Assembly (NCBI RefSeq): GCF_001598455.1
Contig: NZ_BCYZ01000002.1
Coordinates: 1-64,000 of the forward strand
Direction of reading: 5' to 3'
Source of the DNA: Sphingomonas pruni NBRC 15498
GTDB lineage: Bacteria; Pseudomonadota; Alphaproteobacteria; Sphingomonadales; Sphingomonadaceae
Length of the DNA: 64,000 bases
Made by a program: the position numbers and the translations under genes. This document shows positions 9,657 through 17,663 of the stretch, piece after piece. Position 1 is the stretch's first letter. Each line of letters opens with the position of its first letter. A model generated the notes under the pieces. It had not been told where the DNA came from. It saw only the letters and a list, made by a program, of their open reading frames with translations, and ran no database searches.

Positions 9657-9686
9657 ACGCCGCGTTCCCGGGAGGGGGCGCGGCGT
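9657..9686 (+). terminator. GC-rich hairpin after rpmE
   Basis: An 8-bp stem (ACGCCGCG / CGCGGCGT) with a 14-nt loop lies 32 nt after the rpmE stop. No T-tract follows, so it may be a weak terminator or an mRNA 3' stabiliser. Confidence 0.4.
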
Positions 9687-9752
9687 TCGCTTATCCGCGA
9701 GCCCGGCGGTCCTTAACGCTGTCTTAGGCATCGCATGGCTAGGCTTTGCGTC

Positions 9753-10088
9753 ATGGAAGCCAGGCAGATCAACATTTCGGCGGAATTCGAACCTGCGGTG
9801 ATGAACCGCCGGCGGTCGCCGCGCGCGCCCGTGTCGCTCGACGCCAAGCTGGGCAGAAGCGGGCTCGACCGGACGTTATGTCGAGTGACCGATTTGTCGC
9901 CCGAAGGCGCGCGGATCTCGACCTACTCGGCGCTCAAGAAGGACAGCGTGATCTGGCTGACCCTGCCCGGCGCGGGGCAGATCGCGGCGACGGTCCGCTG
10001 GGCTGACGATTTCCAGGCCGGCTGCCTGTTCCATCGGCCTTTGCCGGATCATTTGTACGAGGCGCTGGTCGACGTAGGCGCGCTGTGA
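9753..10088 (+). CDS. PilZ domain protein
   Basis: Single PilZ domain of about 111 aa, the cyclic-di-GMP receptor fold. The two ligand motifs are visible: RRRSPR (RxxxR class) near residue 18 and DLSPEGA (D/NxSxxG) near residue 46. No output domain is attached, so it would act as a stand-alone adaptor; the partner is unknown. The ATG at 9753 (MEARQ) is preferred over the ATG at 9735 because the extra residues add nothing recognisable. It is surrounded by unrelated genes. Confidence 0.8.
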   Translation: MEARQINISAEFEPAVMNRRRSPRAPVSLDAKLGRSGLDRTLCRVTDLSPEGARISTYSALKKDSVIWLTLPGAGQIAATVRWADDFQAGCLFHRPLPDHLYEALVDVGAL

Positions 10089-10172
10089 GCGGACGAATGA
10101 ACGCCCGAAACCCTGCTACGCGCTCTTACGTATAAAAAACCGCCGGATACTGGTAATAAGGCGCTCCTATCC

Positions 10173-10478
10173 ATGCGTCGCAAACCAGGCATCTCGCTCT
10201 ATCATCCGCCAGCCCGCAAACCGACGGTGATGCGGCGCTATGGCGCGCTCGCCGGGATCGGATTGCTGGTCGGTGCGGTGGTGGGGCTTGGTCTCACCCA
10301 GATACCGGTCGGCCAAGTCGCCGCCGTCACGTCGACCACCGATAAAAGCTGTGCCCAGCCGCGTCGATCCGACGAGGCAAAGCGGTGCGATAGGCGGCAG
10401 TCAACCGATCGTTGTGGGCCGACGCCGCAATGCGATCGCGGTGCTGGCGAGCCGCGTTCGACGCGCGCTAATCGATAA
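10173..10478 (+). CDS. Small membrane-anchored protein of unknown function, possibly frameshifted
   Basis: I do not recognise this protein. Residues 20-45 form one hydrophobic helix (ALAGIGLLVGAVVGLGL), preceded by a basic Pro-containing N terminus. AAGG lies about 12 nt before the ATG. After about residue 58 the frame becomes Cys- and Arg-rich and unlike the rest. The +1 frame from about 10350 to 10500 has more G/C at third positions and a more natural composition (PIVVGRRRNAIAVLASRV). A single indel near 10345 would join the two. It may therefore be a broken gene or a sequence error. The tail overlaps the end of the convergent LysR gene. Confidence 0.42.
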   Translation: MRRKPGISLYHPPARKPTVMRRYGALAGIGLLVGAVVGLGLTQIPVGQVAAVTSTTDKSCAQPRRSDEAKRCDRRQSTDRCGPTPQCDRGAGEPRSTRANR

Positions 10479-11358
10479 AAGCAGCCAGCTCGTTCGGTGA
10501 GCCGGTTGGGAACGCCTTTTTCAGATAGGTCAGGAACGCAGACACGCGCCCGCTGAGAAGCCGGGCCGACGGATAGAGCGCCCATAAATTGGTATCTGGT
10601 TCATCGACATCGGCCCATGCCACCAGCCGGCCGGCCGCCAGGTCATGGCTGACCAGCGAAAGCGGCAGGCGGCCAGCACCGATGCCTTGCCGGACCGCGT
10701 CGCGGACCATCACCATGGAAGAAAGGGACAGGACCGGATTGATCGCGATAGTGGACCGTCCGCTCGTTGTAATCACGTTCCAGTCGCCCGACAGATCGGG
10801 CGATCCGCGGACGACCGCTCGCACCGCCGAACCGTCAATCGGCCGAATGAGCGCCGGTGCCGCCGCGACCACCAGCCGGTCACGCAGGAAGGCCCGCCCG
10901 ATCAGGCTCTCGTCAGGTCGTGGGTTGACCCGAATGACCAGATCATAGCCCTCCTCGATCATGTCGACGTTGCGATCGTCGGTCGTGACTTCCAGCCGCA
11001 CCTCGGGATATTCGAGCGCAAAGCCGGCGGCGAGCCTGCCCATCGCGATCTGCGAAAAGAGCGAAGGGGCGCTGATCCGCAGCCGGCCGCGCAGAGCATC
11101 GCCACCCGCGGCTATTGCCGCTGCCGTCTCGTTGAGTTCGCTAAGCAGTCGCCCGGTCCGTTCATGGAGTGCGCGCCCTTCTTCGGTGAGCTTTAGATCG
11201 CGGCCGCCGCGCTCGAACAAGCGCACGCCGAGCCCGGCCTCCAAATCCGCCACACGCCGGGACAGAGTTGCCTTGGGACGTGTGGCGGCCCGTGCGGCGC
11301 GTCCGAACCCGCCATGCCTGGCGACGAGGTTGAAATCGGCGAGGGCAAGAAGATCCAT
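10468..11358 (-). CDS. LysR-family transcriptional regulator
   Basis: N-terminal winged helix-turn-helix (ALADFNLVARHGGFGRAARA, then a second helix with ATLSRRVADLE) followed by a two-lobe periplasmic-binding-like effector domain, about 296 aa in total. MDLLALADF is a typical LysR N terminus, so I use the ATG at 11358; an in-frame ATG at 11391 would add 11 residues. It is divergent from the NmrA-like gene at 11462, the arrangement in which LysR proteins usually control their neighbour. The ligand is unknown. Confidence 0.88.
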   Translation of the reverse strand: MDLLALADFNLVARHGGFGRAARAATRPKATLSRRVADLEAGLGVRLFERGGRDLKLTEEGRALHERTGRLLSELNETAAAIAAGGDALRGRLRISAPSLFSQIAMGRLAAGFALEYPEVRLEVTTDDRNVDMIEEGYDLVIRVNPRPDESLIGRAFLRDRLVVAAAPALIRPIDGSAVRAVVRGSPDLSGDWNVITTSGRSTIAINPVLSLSSMVMVRDAVRQGIGAGRLPLSLVSHDLAAGRLVAWADVDEPDTNLWALYPSARLLSGRVSAFLTYLKKAFPTGSPNELAAFID

Positions 11359-11461
11359 ATGTTCCACCAGCGAGACGCAATGTCCAAACATAGCGTCTAT
11401 TGGTGCATCTGTGGATCACTAAATTCGGAGGCGTCAATCAAGACACCTCAGGAGACACATC
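11359..11461. promoter_or_regulatory. Divergent control region between LysR and NmrA-like genes
   Basis: A shared 103-nt gap between the two divergent starts is where a LysR operator and both promoters should lie. It is more A/T-rich than the flanks. AGGAG at 11450-11454 is the ribosome binding site for the plus-strand gene (7-nt spacer to the ATG). I could not fix a specific T-N11-A site. Confidence 0.4.
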
Positions 11462-12340
11462 ATGACCATTCTCGTTATCGGCGCGACCGGCCGCGTCGGG
11501 CGCCATGTCGTCGACCAACTCGTGAACCGTGGCGCCACCGTGCGCGTGCTTACTCGCGATCCCTCGAAAGCCGATTTTCCCACCGAAGTTGACGTCGCCC
11601 AGGGGGACCTGCTCGACATCGACGCACTGCGCGCCGCGTTCACCGGCGTCGACGCATTTTTCCTGCTCAATGCGGTAACCGGCGATGAATTCACCCAAGC
11701 GCTCGTCACGCTCAACATCGCGCGCGAGATGGGCGTCGATCGCCTCGTCTATCTGTCGGTGATCCATGCCGACAGGTTCGTGAACGTACCGCACTTCGCG
11801 GTGAAGTTCGGTGCCGAGCGGATGATCGAACAGATGGGGTTCAGCGCCACGATCCTGCGTCCGTCCTACTTCATCGACAATGAGCACATGAGCAAGGACG
11901 TCATTGTCGACCACGGCGTCTATCCGATGCCGATCGGTGGCAAGGGTCTCGCCATGGTCGATGCGCGCGACATCGCCGAGGTCGCGGCGATCGAGCTCAT
12001 CCGTCGCGCACAGGCACCGGGCATGCTGCCGGTCGAGACGCTGAACCTGGTCGGCCCCGACACGCTGACGGGTTCGGATGTGGCGGCGATCTGGTCGGAT
12101 GTTCTCGGCCGCCCGATCGTCTATGGTGGCGACGATCCCAGCGCGTTCGAGCGGAACCTGGCGAGTTTCATGCCGAAATGGACGGCCTATGACATGCGCC
12201 TGATGGCCGAGCGCTTTGTCAGCGATGGCATGATCCCTGAGGCCGGCGACGTCGAGCGCGTCACCCGGTTGCTGGGCCGCCCGCTCCGTTCCTATCGCGA
12301 CTTCGCCTCGGCACTCGCCGCCTCGACAGCGACGGCCTGA
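11462..12340 (+). CDS. NmrA-like / atypical SDR family NAD(P)-binding protein
   Basis: Rossmann-fold protein of 292 aa. GATGRVGRHV at residues 7-16 is the dinucleotide-binding glycine motif, and the body resembles the NmrA-like atypical short-chain dehydrogenases that sense redox cofactor or act as quinone/azo reductases. The canonical YxxxK catalytic pair is not evident (the expected region reads HFAVKFGAERMIE). It has a strong AGGAG site and is divergent from a LysR gene, so it is likely its target. The substrate is unknown. A hairpin at 12361-12389 follows it. Confidence 0.8.
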   Translation: MTILVIGATGRVGRHVVDQLVNRGATVRVLTRDPSKADFPTEVDVAQGDLLDIDALRAAFTGVDAFFLLNAVTGDEFTQALVTLNIAREMGVDRLVYLSVIHADRFVNVPHFAVKFGAERMIEQMGFSATILRPSYFIDNEHMSKDVIVDHGVYPMPIGGKGLAMVDARDIAEVAAIELIRRAQAPGMLPVETLNLVGPDTLTGSDVAAIWSDVLGRPIVYGGDDPSAFERNLASFMPKWTAYDMRLMAERFVSDGMIPEAGDVERVTRLLGRPLRSYRDFASALAASTATA

Positions 12341-12360
12341 AATACTCTTGAAGACGATCG

Positions 12361-12389
12361 ACGGGGTTGCTCGCGGAGAGCAGCCCCGT
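12361..12389 (+). terminator. Strong hairpin after the NmrA-like gene
   Basis: A 12-bp stem with one G-U pair and a 5-nt loop (arms ACGGGGTTGCTC / GAGCAGCCCCGT) begins 21 nt after the stop codon. It lacks a T-tract. It lies between the plus-strand gene and the 3' end of the minus-strand tRNA, so it may serve both directions. Confidence 0.5.
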
Positions 12390-12407
12390 TGCGATTGAAG
12401 AACAGCG

Positions 12408-12498
<91 letters not shown>

Positions 12499-12591
12499 GC
12501 GCGAGCTGCGCTTTGCGCAAGGACGGCGATTTGTGCAAGTCGCGCGACGATGGGGTTTCACCTTTGCCGCTCGCTGTGGCACGGTCTGCCG

Positions 12592-13644
12592 ATGCGCGGA
12601 CGGGGTTTTATCGGGAGAATGGCGGCAGCGATCGCGCTGACCGCCGGGTTGTGGCTTACGGCGAGTTCGGCGAATGCCCAGGACGAAGCCGGTTTTCAGT
12701 CATACCTTCAGGGCGTGCGCGATCGCGCCCTAGCGCAAGGCGTGAAGCCGTCCAGCGTGAATTCGGTGCTGGGTGGGCTCACGTTCAACCAGCGCGTGAT
12801 CGATCTCGACCATGCCCAGCCGGGGGGCAATCCGGCGAACCCGACCGACAGCGCAGCGCCGCCCTTTGCACCCTATTTGCGGCGCCATGTCGATGCCGCT
12901 CGGATTTCGCAGGGCAGGCAGAAATATCTGGCCGAGCGCGCGCATCTCAGCCGCATCGAGGCCGAAACCGGCGTGCCCGAATCGATCATGGTCGCGATCT
13001 GGGGGCATGAGACCAATTACGGCCGGATCATGGGCAATTTCGACTTGCCTCGCGCGCTGGCAACGCTCGCCTATGATGGCCGCCGCCGCTCGCTGTTCGA
13101 AGGCGAATTGATCGCGGTCATGAAGATGGTCGATCGTGGCGTGCCGCGCAGCCAGCTGGTCGGCAGTTGGGCGGGCGCGATGGGCGGGCCGCAATTCCTG
13201 CCGTCGGTCTATCTGCGCATGGCGCGCGATGGCGACGGCGATGGCCGCGCCGACATCTGGAACAGCGACGCCGACACGCTCGCCTCGATCGGCAATTATT
13301 TCTACAATGCCGGGTGGCGGCGCGGGCAGCCCTGGGGCCTTGCCGTCTCGGTACCGTCGACCTTCGATCGCTCGGGCGTGACCAACAGGTTGATCTCGCC
13401 GCGTTGTCCCAAGGTGTTCGCCCGGCAAAGTGGCTGGCGGTCAATAGCCGAATGGCGCGCATTGGGAATCGTGCCGCAATCCAAGCCATGGCCGGCGGGC
13501 AACGTGCAGGCCACGCTGATCGAGCCCGATGGACCCGGCAAGACCGCCTATCTGCTGACCGGCAATTACCGGGTCATTCTCGATTATAATTGTTCCAATT
13601 TTTATGCGTTGAGCGTGGGGTTGCTGGCGGATGCGGTGGAATAA
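12592..13644 (+). CDS. MltB-family lytic murein transglycosylase
   Basis: Cleaves peptidoglycan glycan strands to 1,6-anhydro products in the periplasm (GH103 family). A signal peptide ends at about residue 29 (SANAQ). The catalytic Glu is E140 in WGHETNYG. GAMGGPQFLPSVY and the calcium-site-like DGDGDGRADIW are family hallmarks (Slt35/MltB carries an EF-hand there). I use the ATG at 12592; an upstream ATG at 12549 would blunt the signal peptide. The last 14 nt overlap the rlpA-like gene, so the two are likely co-translated. Confidence 0.9.
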   Translation: MRGRGFIGRMAAAIALTAGLWLTASSANAQDEAGFQSYLQGVRDRALAQGVKPSSVNSVLGGLTFNQRVIDLDHAQPGGNPANPTDSAAPPFAPYLRRHVDAARISQGRQKYLAERAHLSRIEAETGVPESIMVAIWGHETNYGRIMGNFDLPRALATLAYDGRRRSLFEGELIAVMKMVDRGVPRSQLVGSWAGAMGGPQFLPSVYLRMARDGDGDGRADIWNSDADTLASIGNYFYNAGWRRGQPWGLAVSVPSTFDRSGVTNRLISPRCPKVFARQSGWRSIAEWRALGIVPQSKPWPAGNVQATLIEPDGPGKTAYLLTGNYRVILDYNCSNFYALSVGLLADAVE

Positions 13645-14623
13645 GGGGGGCCTCGCATTCGGTCTGGGACCGTGCGTGGTCCTGTTGGGGTGCGTTGGAG
13701 GCGGGGGATCAGACGGTGGGCTGCGTCCGCCAGCGCAGGTGTCTGGAGGCGCGCTGCAAGGCGGTTATCCACAGACCTATTCACCATCTGTTCCACAAGA
13801 GTCGCCGCAGCCAAAGGCTCGGCCAGCGCCGCTCTCCGCCGATGAAGCGGATGCCGGGCCGCCGTCGGCGGATGGCCCGAGTGCCACGTCGGGGCGCGGC
13901 GAGTCGCGCTACGATGAAGTCGGCTATGCCACTTGGTACGGCGCCGAGCTGGCGGGCGGGCGTACGGCATCGGGCGTTCCGTTCGACCCCAAGGGCTTCA
14001 CCGCGGCGCATCGCACGCTGCCGCTCGGCTCCTATGCCGAAGTGACCGCGCTCGACACCGGCCGCACGATCCTGGTCCAGATCAACGATCGCGGGCCGCA
14101 CCAGAGCAATTTGCTGATCGACCTGTCGCAAGGCGCGGCGCGGACGCTCGGCATAACCGGACGCGAGGCAGTGCGCATCCGCGCGGTCACTGCCAGCCCG
14201 TCCGATCTCGCGGCGCTGCGCGCCGGGGAGCCGGGGGTGCCGCGGCTGGATACACCGCCGGCGCTCCTCGCCGGCCTCCGTCAGCGGCTGACCAATACTC
14301 CCAGGCCCGTCGCTGGGCCGCCCAAGATCCAGCTGCGTCTGCCGCTCGATCGTATCCCACCCGAACCGCAGGCGGCCAAGGTACCGATCAGGAAGCCGAC
14401 GCCAGCTTTGGTCGCCAATGGATTCTACGTCCAGGTCGCCGCTTTTTCGAGCCAGCCGCGCGCCGTTGCGCTCGCCAGGAGCCTGGGCGGACAGGCTGTA
14501 CCCGCCGGCTCAGTATGGCGCGTGCGGATGGGCCCCTATTCGACGAAAAATCAAGCCAGCCAGGCACGTGACGCGGCAGCGGCACGCGGCTATGGCGATG
14601 CTCGTGTGGTCCGCCAGGACTGA
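13631..14623 (+). CDS. rlpA: RlpA-like septal lytic transglycosylase with SPOR domain
   Basis: Lipoprotein: the lipobox LLGC places the modified Cys at residue 21. A Pro/Ser-rich linker is followed by a double-psi beta-barrel (YATWYG through TGREAVRIRAV, about residues 98-185) and a C-terminal SPOR domain (NGFYVQVAAFSSQ onward, about residues 262-330) that binds denuded glycan at the division septum. The barrel keeps the H and D residues of active RlpA (TAAHRTLPLG, NDRGP). The gene overlaps the upstream mltB-like gene by 14 nt, and a D,D-carboxypeptidase gene follows. Confidence 0.91.
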   Translation: MRWNKGGLAFGLGPCVVLLGCVGGGGSDGGLRPPAQVSGGALQGGYPQTYSPSVPQESPQPKARPAPLSADEADAGPPSADGPSATSGRGESRYDEVGYATWYGAELAGGRTASGVPFDPKGFTAAHRTLPLGSYAEVTALDTGRTILVQINDRGPHQSNLLIDLSQGAARTLGITGREAVRIRAVTASPSDLAALRAGEPGVPRLDTPPALLAGLRQRLTNTPRPVAGPPKIQLRLPLDRIPPEPQAAKVPIRKPTPALVANGFYVQVAAFSSQPRAVALARSLGGQAVPAGSVWRVRMGPYSTKNQASQARDAAAARGYGDARVVRQD

Positions 14624-14658
14624 TCTTACCCCGCCTTAGCGTACGGACTGTTGTCACC

Positions 14659-15834
14659 ATGAAATATATGCCCAAGATGATCCACCTGAGCGCTGCGTCG
14701 GCTCTGGTCCTGGCCGCGATGCCGGCCACCGCCGCCGCGCCCACCTTCGATACGCCGGCGCCGGTTGCCTATATGGTCGACATGTCGTCGAACGCTGTGC
14801 TGTATTCGAAGGACGCCGATCGTCGCATGCCGCCGGCATCCACGGCGAAGATGATGACCGTCTATGTCGTATTCGACATGATCAAGAAGGGGCAGCTCAA
14901 GCCCGATCAGCAATTCACGATGAGCCCCGAAACCTGGCGCAAATGGCACAGCCAGGGGTCGACCATGTTCCTCAAGGCGAACGAGAGCGTCAGCATCGAC
15001 AATCTGCTGAAGGGCATCGTCACGCTGTCGGGCAACGACGCCTGCGTCGTGCTGGCGGAAGGCGTGTCGGGGACCGAGCAGGCGTTCACCGACCGGATGA
15101 ATGAGGAAGCGAAGAAGCTTGGCCTGACCAACAGTCATTTTGGGACGGCGAACGGCTGGCCAGACAACGGCGTTACCTACGTCTCCGCGCGAGATCTCGC
15201 CAAGCTGGCCGAGGCGACGATCCGCGACTTCCCCGATCTCTATAAGCGTTATTATTCGCTGCCCAACTTCACCTGGGGAACCCAGATGAACGGCACCGCG
15301 ATCGATCAGGCCAACCGTGACCCGCTGCTGGGCGTAGTGGCAGGCGCGGACGGGCTGAAGACCGGTCATACCGACGAATCCGGGTACAGCTTCGTTGGCT
15401 CGGCGATCCAGAACGGCCGGCGGCTCGTCATGGTTGCGGCCGGGTTCACCAGCTACAACCAGCGCAAGGACGAATCGATCAAGTTCATGAACTGGGGCTT
15501 CCGCGCCTGGCAGACGCATCCGATCGTCGCCAAGGGCAAGCAGGTCGCCACCGCCGAGGTCCAGCTGGGATCGTCGAGCAGCGTGGGGCTGGTCGCAGCG
15601 GACAATCTGGCGATGACCGTGCCGTCGGGCACCACGCCCAACACCAATGCCAAGGTCGTCTATGACGGCCCGCTCAAGGCGCCGATCAAGGCGGGCGACC
15701 ATGTCGCCGACCTGATCGTGACATCACCCGGCATGCCCGACCAGCGCTTCCCGCTGGTCGCCGACAAGGATGTCGGCCAGGCAGGGTTCTTCGGTCGCGC
15801 CTGGACCGGGCTGATGCAATTGTTCGGCGGCTGA
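14659..15834 (+). CDS. dacA: D-alanyl-D-alanine carboxypeptidase (PBP5/6 type)
   Basis: Low-molecular-weight penicillin-binding protein that trims the terminal D-Ala from stem peptides. There is a signal peptide to about residue 26. The active-site motifs are all present: STAK at 61-64, SGN at 124-126 and KTG at 234-236. The C-terminal domain ends in an aromatic amphipathic stretch (FFGRAWTGLMQLFGG), the usual membrane anchor of this class. The start lacks a strong ribosome site; an ATG 9 nt downstream is possible. It lies in a peptidoglycan-enzyme run with the two preceding genes and is followed by tmk 7 nt later. Confidence 0.93.
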   Translation: MKYMPKMIHLSAASALVLAAMPATAAAPTFDTPAPVAYMVDMSSNAVLYSKDADRRMPPASTAKMMTVYVVFDMIKKGQLKPDQQFTMSPETWRKWHSQGSTMFLKANESVSIDNLLKGIVTLSGNDACVVLAEGVSGTEQAFTDRMNEEAKKLGLTNSHFGTANGWPDNGVTYVSARDLAKLAEATIRDFPDLYKRYYSLPNFTWGTQMNGTAIDQANRDPLLGVVAGADGLKTGHTDESGYSFVGSAIQNGRRLVMVAAGFTSYNQRKDESIKFMNWGFRAWQTHPIVAKGKQVATAEVQLGSSSSVGLVAADNLAMTVPSGTTPNTNAKVVYDGPLKAPIKAGDHVADLIVTSPGMPDQRFPLVADKDVGQAGFFGRAWTGLMQLFGG

Positions 15835-15841
15835 CGCACAG

Positions 15842-16471
15842 GTGGCGCGCGGCAAGTTCCTCTCGGTCGAGGGCGGCGAGGGCGCGGGCAAGTCGACCCA
15901 GGTCCGCCGCCTCGCCGACGAACTGCGCGCGCGCGGAATCGACGTCATCGTCACGCGCGAGCCGGGCGGCAGTGAAGGCGGGGAGGCGATCCGCAACCTG
16001 TTGATGCAGGGCGACATCAAGCGCTGGAGCTCGCATACCGAGGCATTGCTGTTCGCCGCGGCGCGCGCCGACCATGTCGAAAAGGTGATCCAGCCGGCGC
16101 TCGGCATCGGCACCTGGGTGATCAGCGACCGCTTCATCGATTCGTCGCGCGCCTATCAGGGCGTAGCGGGCGGCATCGACGATGCGGCCGTGCTCGCGCT
16201 GCACGCCTTCGGATCACGCGGGCTGCTGCCCGACCGCACCCTGGTGCTCGAAGTTCCGCCGGAGATCGGCGCGGAGCGCGCCGCGGCACGCGACGGCGCG
16301 GCGGCCGATCGCTTCGCCGCGCGCGAGCGGGCTTTTCACGACGACGTCGCGGCGGCGTTCCGGCGGTTCGCGGCGGCCGAACCGGACCGGGTACGGTTGA
16401 TCGATGCCGCGGGGGATGTCGAAACGGTCGCGGTCGGCGTGTTCGAGGCGGTCGCCGACCTGCTGCCATGA
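15842..16471 (+). CDS. tmk: Thymidylate kinase
   Basis: Phosphorylates dTMP to dTDP. The P-loop GGEGAGKST is at residues 11-19, and SDRFIDSSRAYQG carries the DR-F motif that binds the nucleotide monophosphate. The 209-aa length is normal. The start is GTG at 15842. The stop overlaps the holB start (ATGA). The order carboxypeptidase-tmk-holB-metG-tatD is common in Alphaproteobacteria and groups DNA precursor supply with replication. Confidence 0.96.
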   Translation: MARGKFLSVEGGEGAGKSTQVRRLADELRARGIDVIVTREPGGSEGGEAIRNLLMQGDIKRWSSHTEALLFAAARADHVEKVIQPALGIGTWVISDRFIDSSRAYQGVAGGIDDAAVLALHAFGSRGLLPDRTLVLEVPPEIGAERAAARDGAAADRFAARERAFHDDVAAAFRRFAAAEPDRVRLIDAAGDVETVAVGVFEAVADLLP

Positions 16472-17430
16472 CGTCACTCTATGGTAACCTCGCGGCGCGG
16501 CAGGCTTTTTCTGCCGCGATCGACAGCGGATCGCTCCATCACGCCTGGATTTTCGCCGGGCCGGAAGGCGTGGGCAAGGCCCGGTTCGCGATGCTCGCGG
16601 CCCGGCGCCTGCTCGCGGGGCCGGGGCAACCGGACGATTTCACGATCCCGCCGGGCGACCGCACGCAGCAATTGATCGAGGCCGGATCGCATCCCGATCT
16701 CAAGGTGCTGCAGCGGCTGCCCCGCGACGAGAAGAAGCCGGAACAGGGCCTGGCGCGGTCGATCCGCGTCGACCAGGTCCGCGAACTCGACCATTTCCTC
16801 GGCGTGAAGGCGACCTATTCCGACCGCCGCGTGGTGGTGATCGATACCGCCGACGATCTCGAACGGCCGGGCGCGTCGAACGCCTTGCTCAAGAATCTCG
16901 AGGAACCGCCCGCGGGCACGGTGTTCCTGCTGGTAAGCCACGCGCCTGGCCGCTTGCTGCCGACGATCCGTTCGCGCTGCCGGATGCTGCGCTTCGAGCC
17001 GCTCGACGATACGGAAATGCGCACTGCACTGGTCGATGCCGGCGTCGCGACGAACGAGATCGACGAGCTGATTCGCGTCGGGCAAGGATCCCCGGCACGC
17101 GCGTTGGCGATGGCCGGGCTCGATATTCCCGGGTTGGACAAGGCTCTGGCGGCACTGGCTCAGGGTGATGCCAGCAATGCCGTCCGCGCCGAACTTGCTC
17201 GCGCGCTGTCGCTCAAGGCGGCGCAGGAGCGCTATGAGGCGTTCCTGGAACGCGCGCCGAGCTTCATCGCCGCGGCTGCCCGAACGCGATCGGGCGAGGC
17301 GCTGAGGACTGCGCTCGACGCGCACGACGCCGCGCGCAATCTGGCGGCCAGCGCGTTGGGCCTGTCGCTCGACGCGCAGGGGACGGTGTTCGAGATGGCC
17401 GGGCTGGTGGCGCGGCTGGCAGTGCGCTGA
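16468..17430 (+). CDS. holB: DNA polymerase III subunit delta'
   Basis: Clamp-loader subunit with an AAA+ fold. GPEGVGKARFA at residues 31-41 keeps a P-loop-like motif. SDRRVVVIDTADDL, NALLKNLEEPP and PTIRSRCRMLRF are the conserved delta'/gamma segments (the SRC sensor is intact). The usual zinc-module cysteines are absent, as in many alphaproteobacterial HolB proteins. The start overlaps the tmk stop. A multi-hairpin repeat element follows before metG. Confidence 0.93.
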   Translation: MTSLYGNLAARQAFSAAIDSGSLHHAWIFAGPEGVGKARFAMLAARRLLAGPGQPDDFTIPPGDRTQQLIEAGSHPDLKVLQRLPRDEKKPEQGLARSIRVDQVRELDHFLGVKATYSDRRVVVIDTADDLERPGASNALLKNLEEPPAGTVFLLVSHAPGRLLPTIRSRCRMLRFEPLDDTEMRTALVDAGVATNEIDELIRVGQGSPARALAMAGLDIPGLDKALAALAQGDASNAVRAELARALSLKAAQERYEAFLERAPSFIAAAARTRSGEALRTALDAHDAARNLAASALGLSLDAQGTVFEMAGLVARLAVR

Positions 17431-17446
17431 ACGTACAAACCCCTCT

Positions 17447-17613
17447 CCCCTCGGGGGAGAGGGTGGGCCCCATTGCGTCAGCAATGGGAGGGTGAGGGAA
17501 GCGACCGCACAGCGGTCGCGCTGCGCTTAAGCGCCGCTTTCCCCTCATCCAACCTTCGCTAGGCGGCTATTGCCGCTAAGCTGCGGTATCCTTCTCCCCC
17601 AAGGGGAGAAGGT
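17447..17613. repeat. Composite intergenic palindromic element (family A)
   Basis: Four stem-loops in a row: 17450-17463 (CCCTCTCCCC / GGGGGAGAGGG type), about 17469-17487 (CCCATTGC / GCAATGGG), 17501-17519 (GCGACCGC / GCGGTCGC, perfect) and 17590-17612 (CCTTCTCCCC / GGGGAGAAGG). A similarly built element lies at 34161-34305. It fills most of the holB-metG gap. I see no coding potential. Confidence 0.75.
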
Positions 17614-17663
17614 TTGTGGCGAGGAGGTTCCATCGGCGCGGCACCTGCACTAGAGGGCAGGGC

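Noticed and set aside
17447..17613. CRISPR array
   Set aside because: The hairpins are not evenly spaced direct repeats and have no unique spacers; it is a palindromic element.
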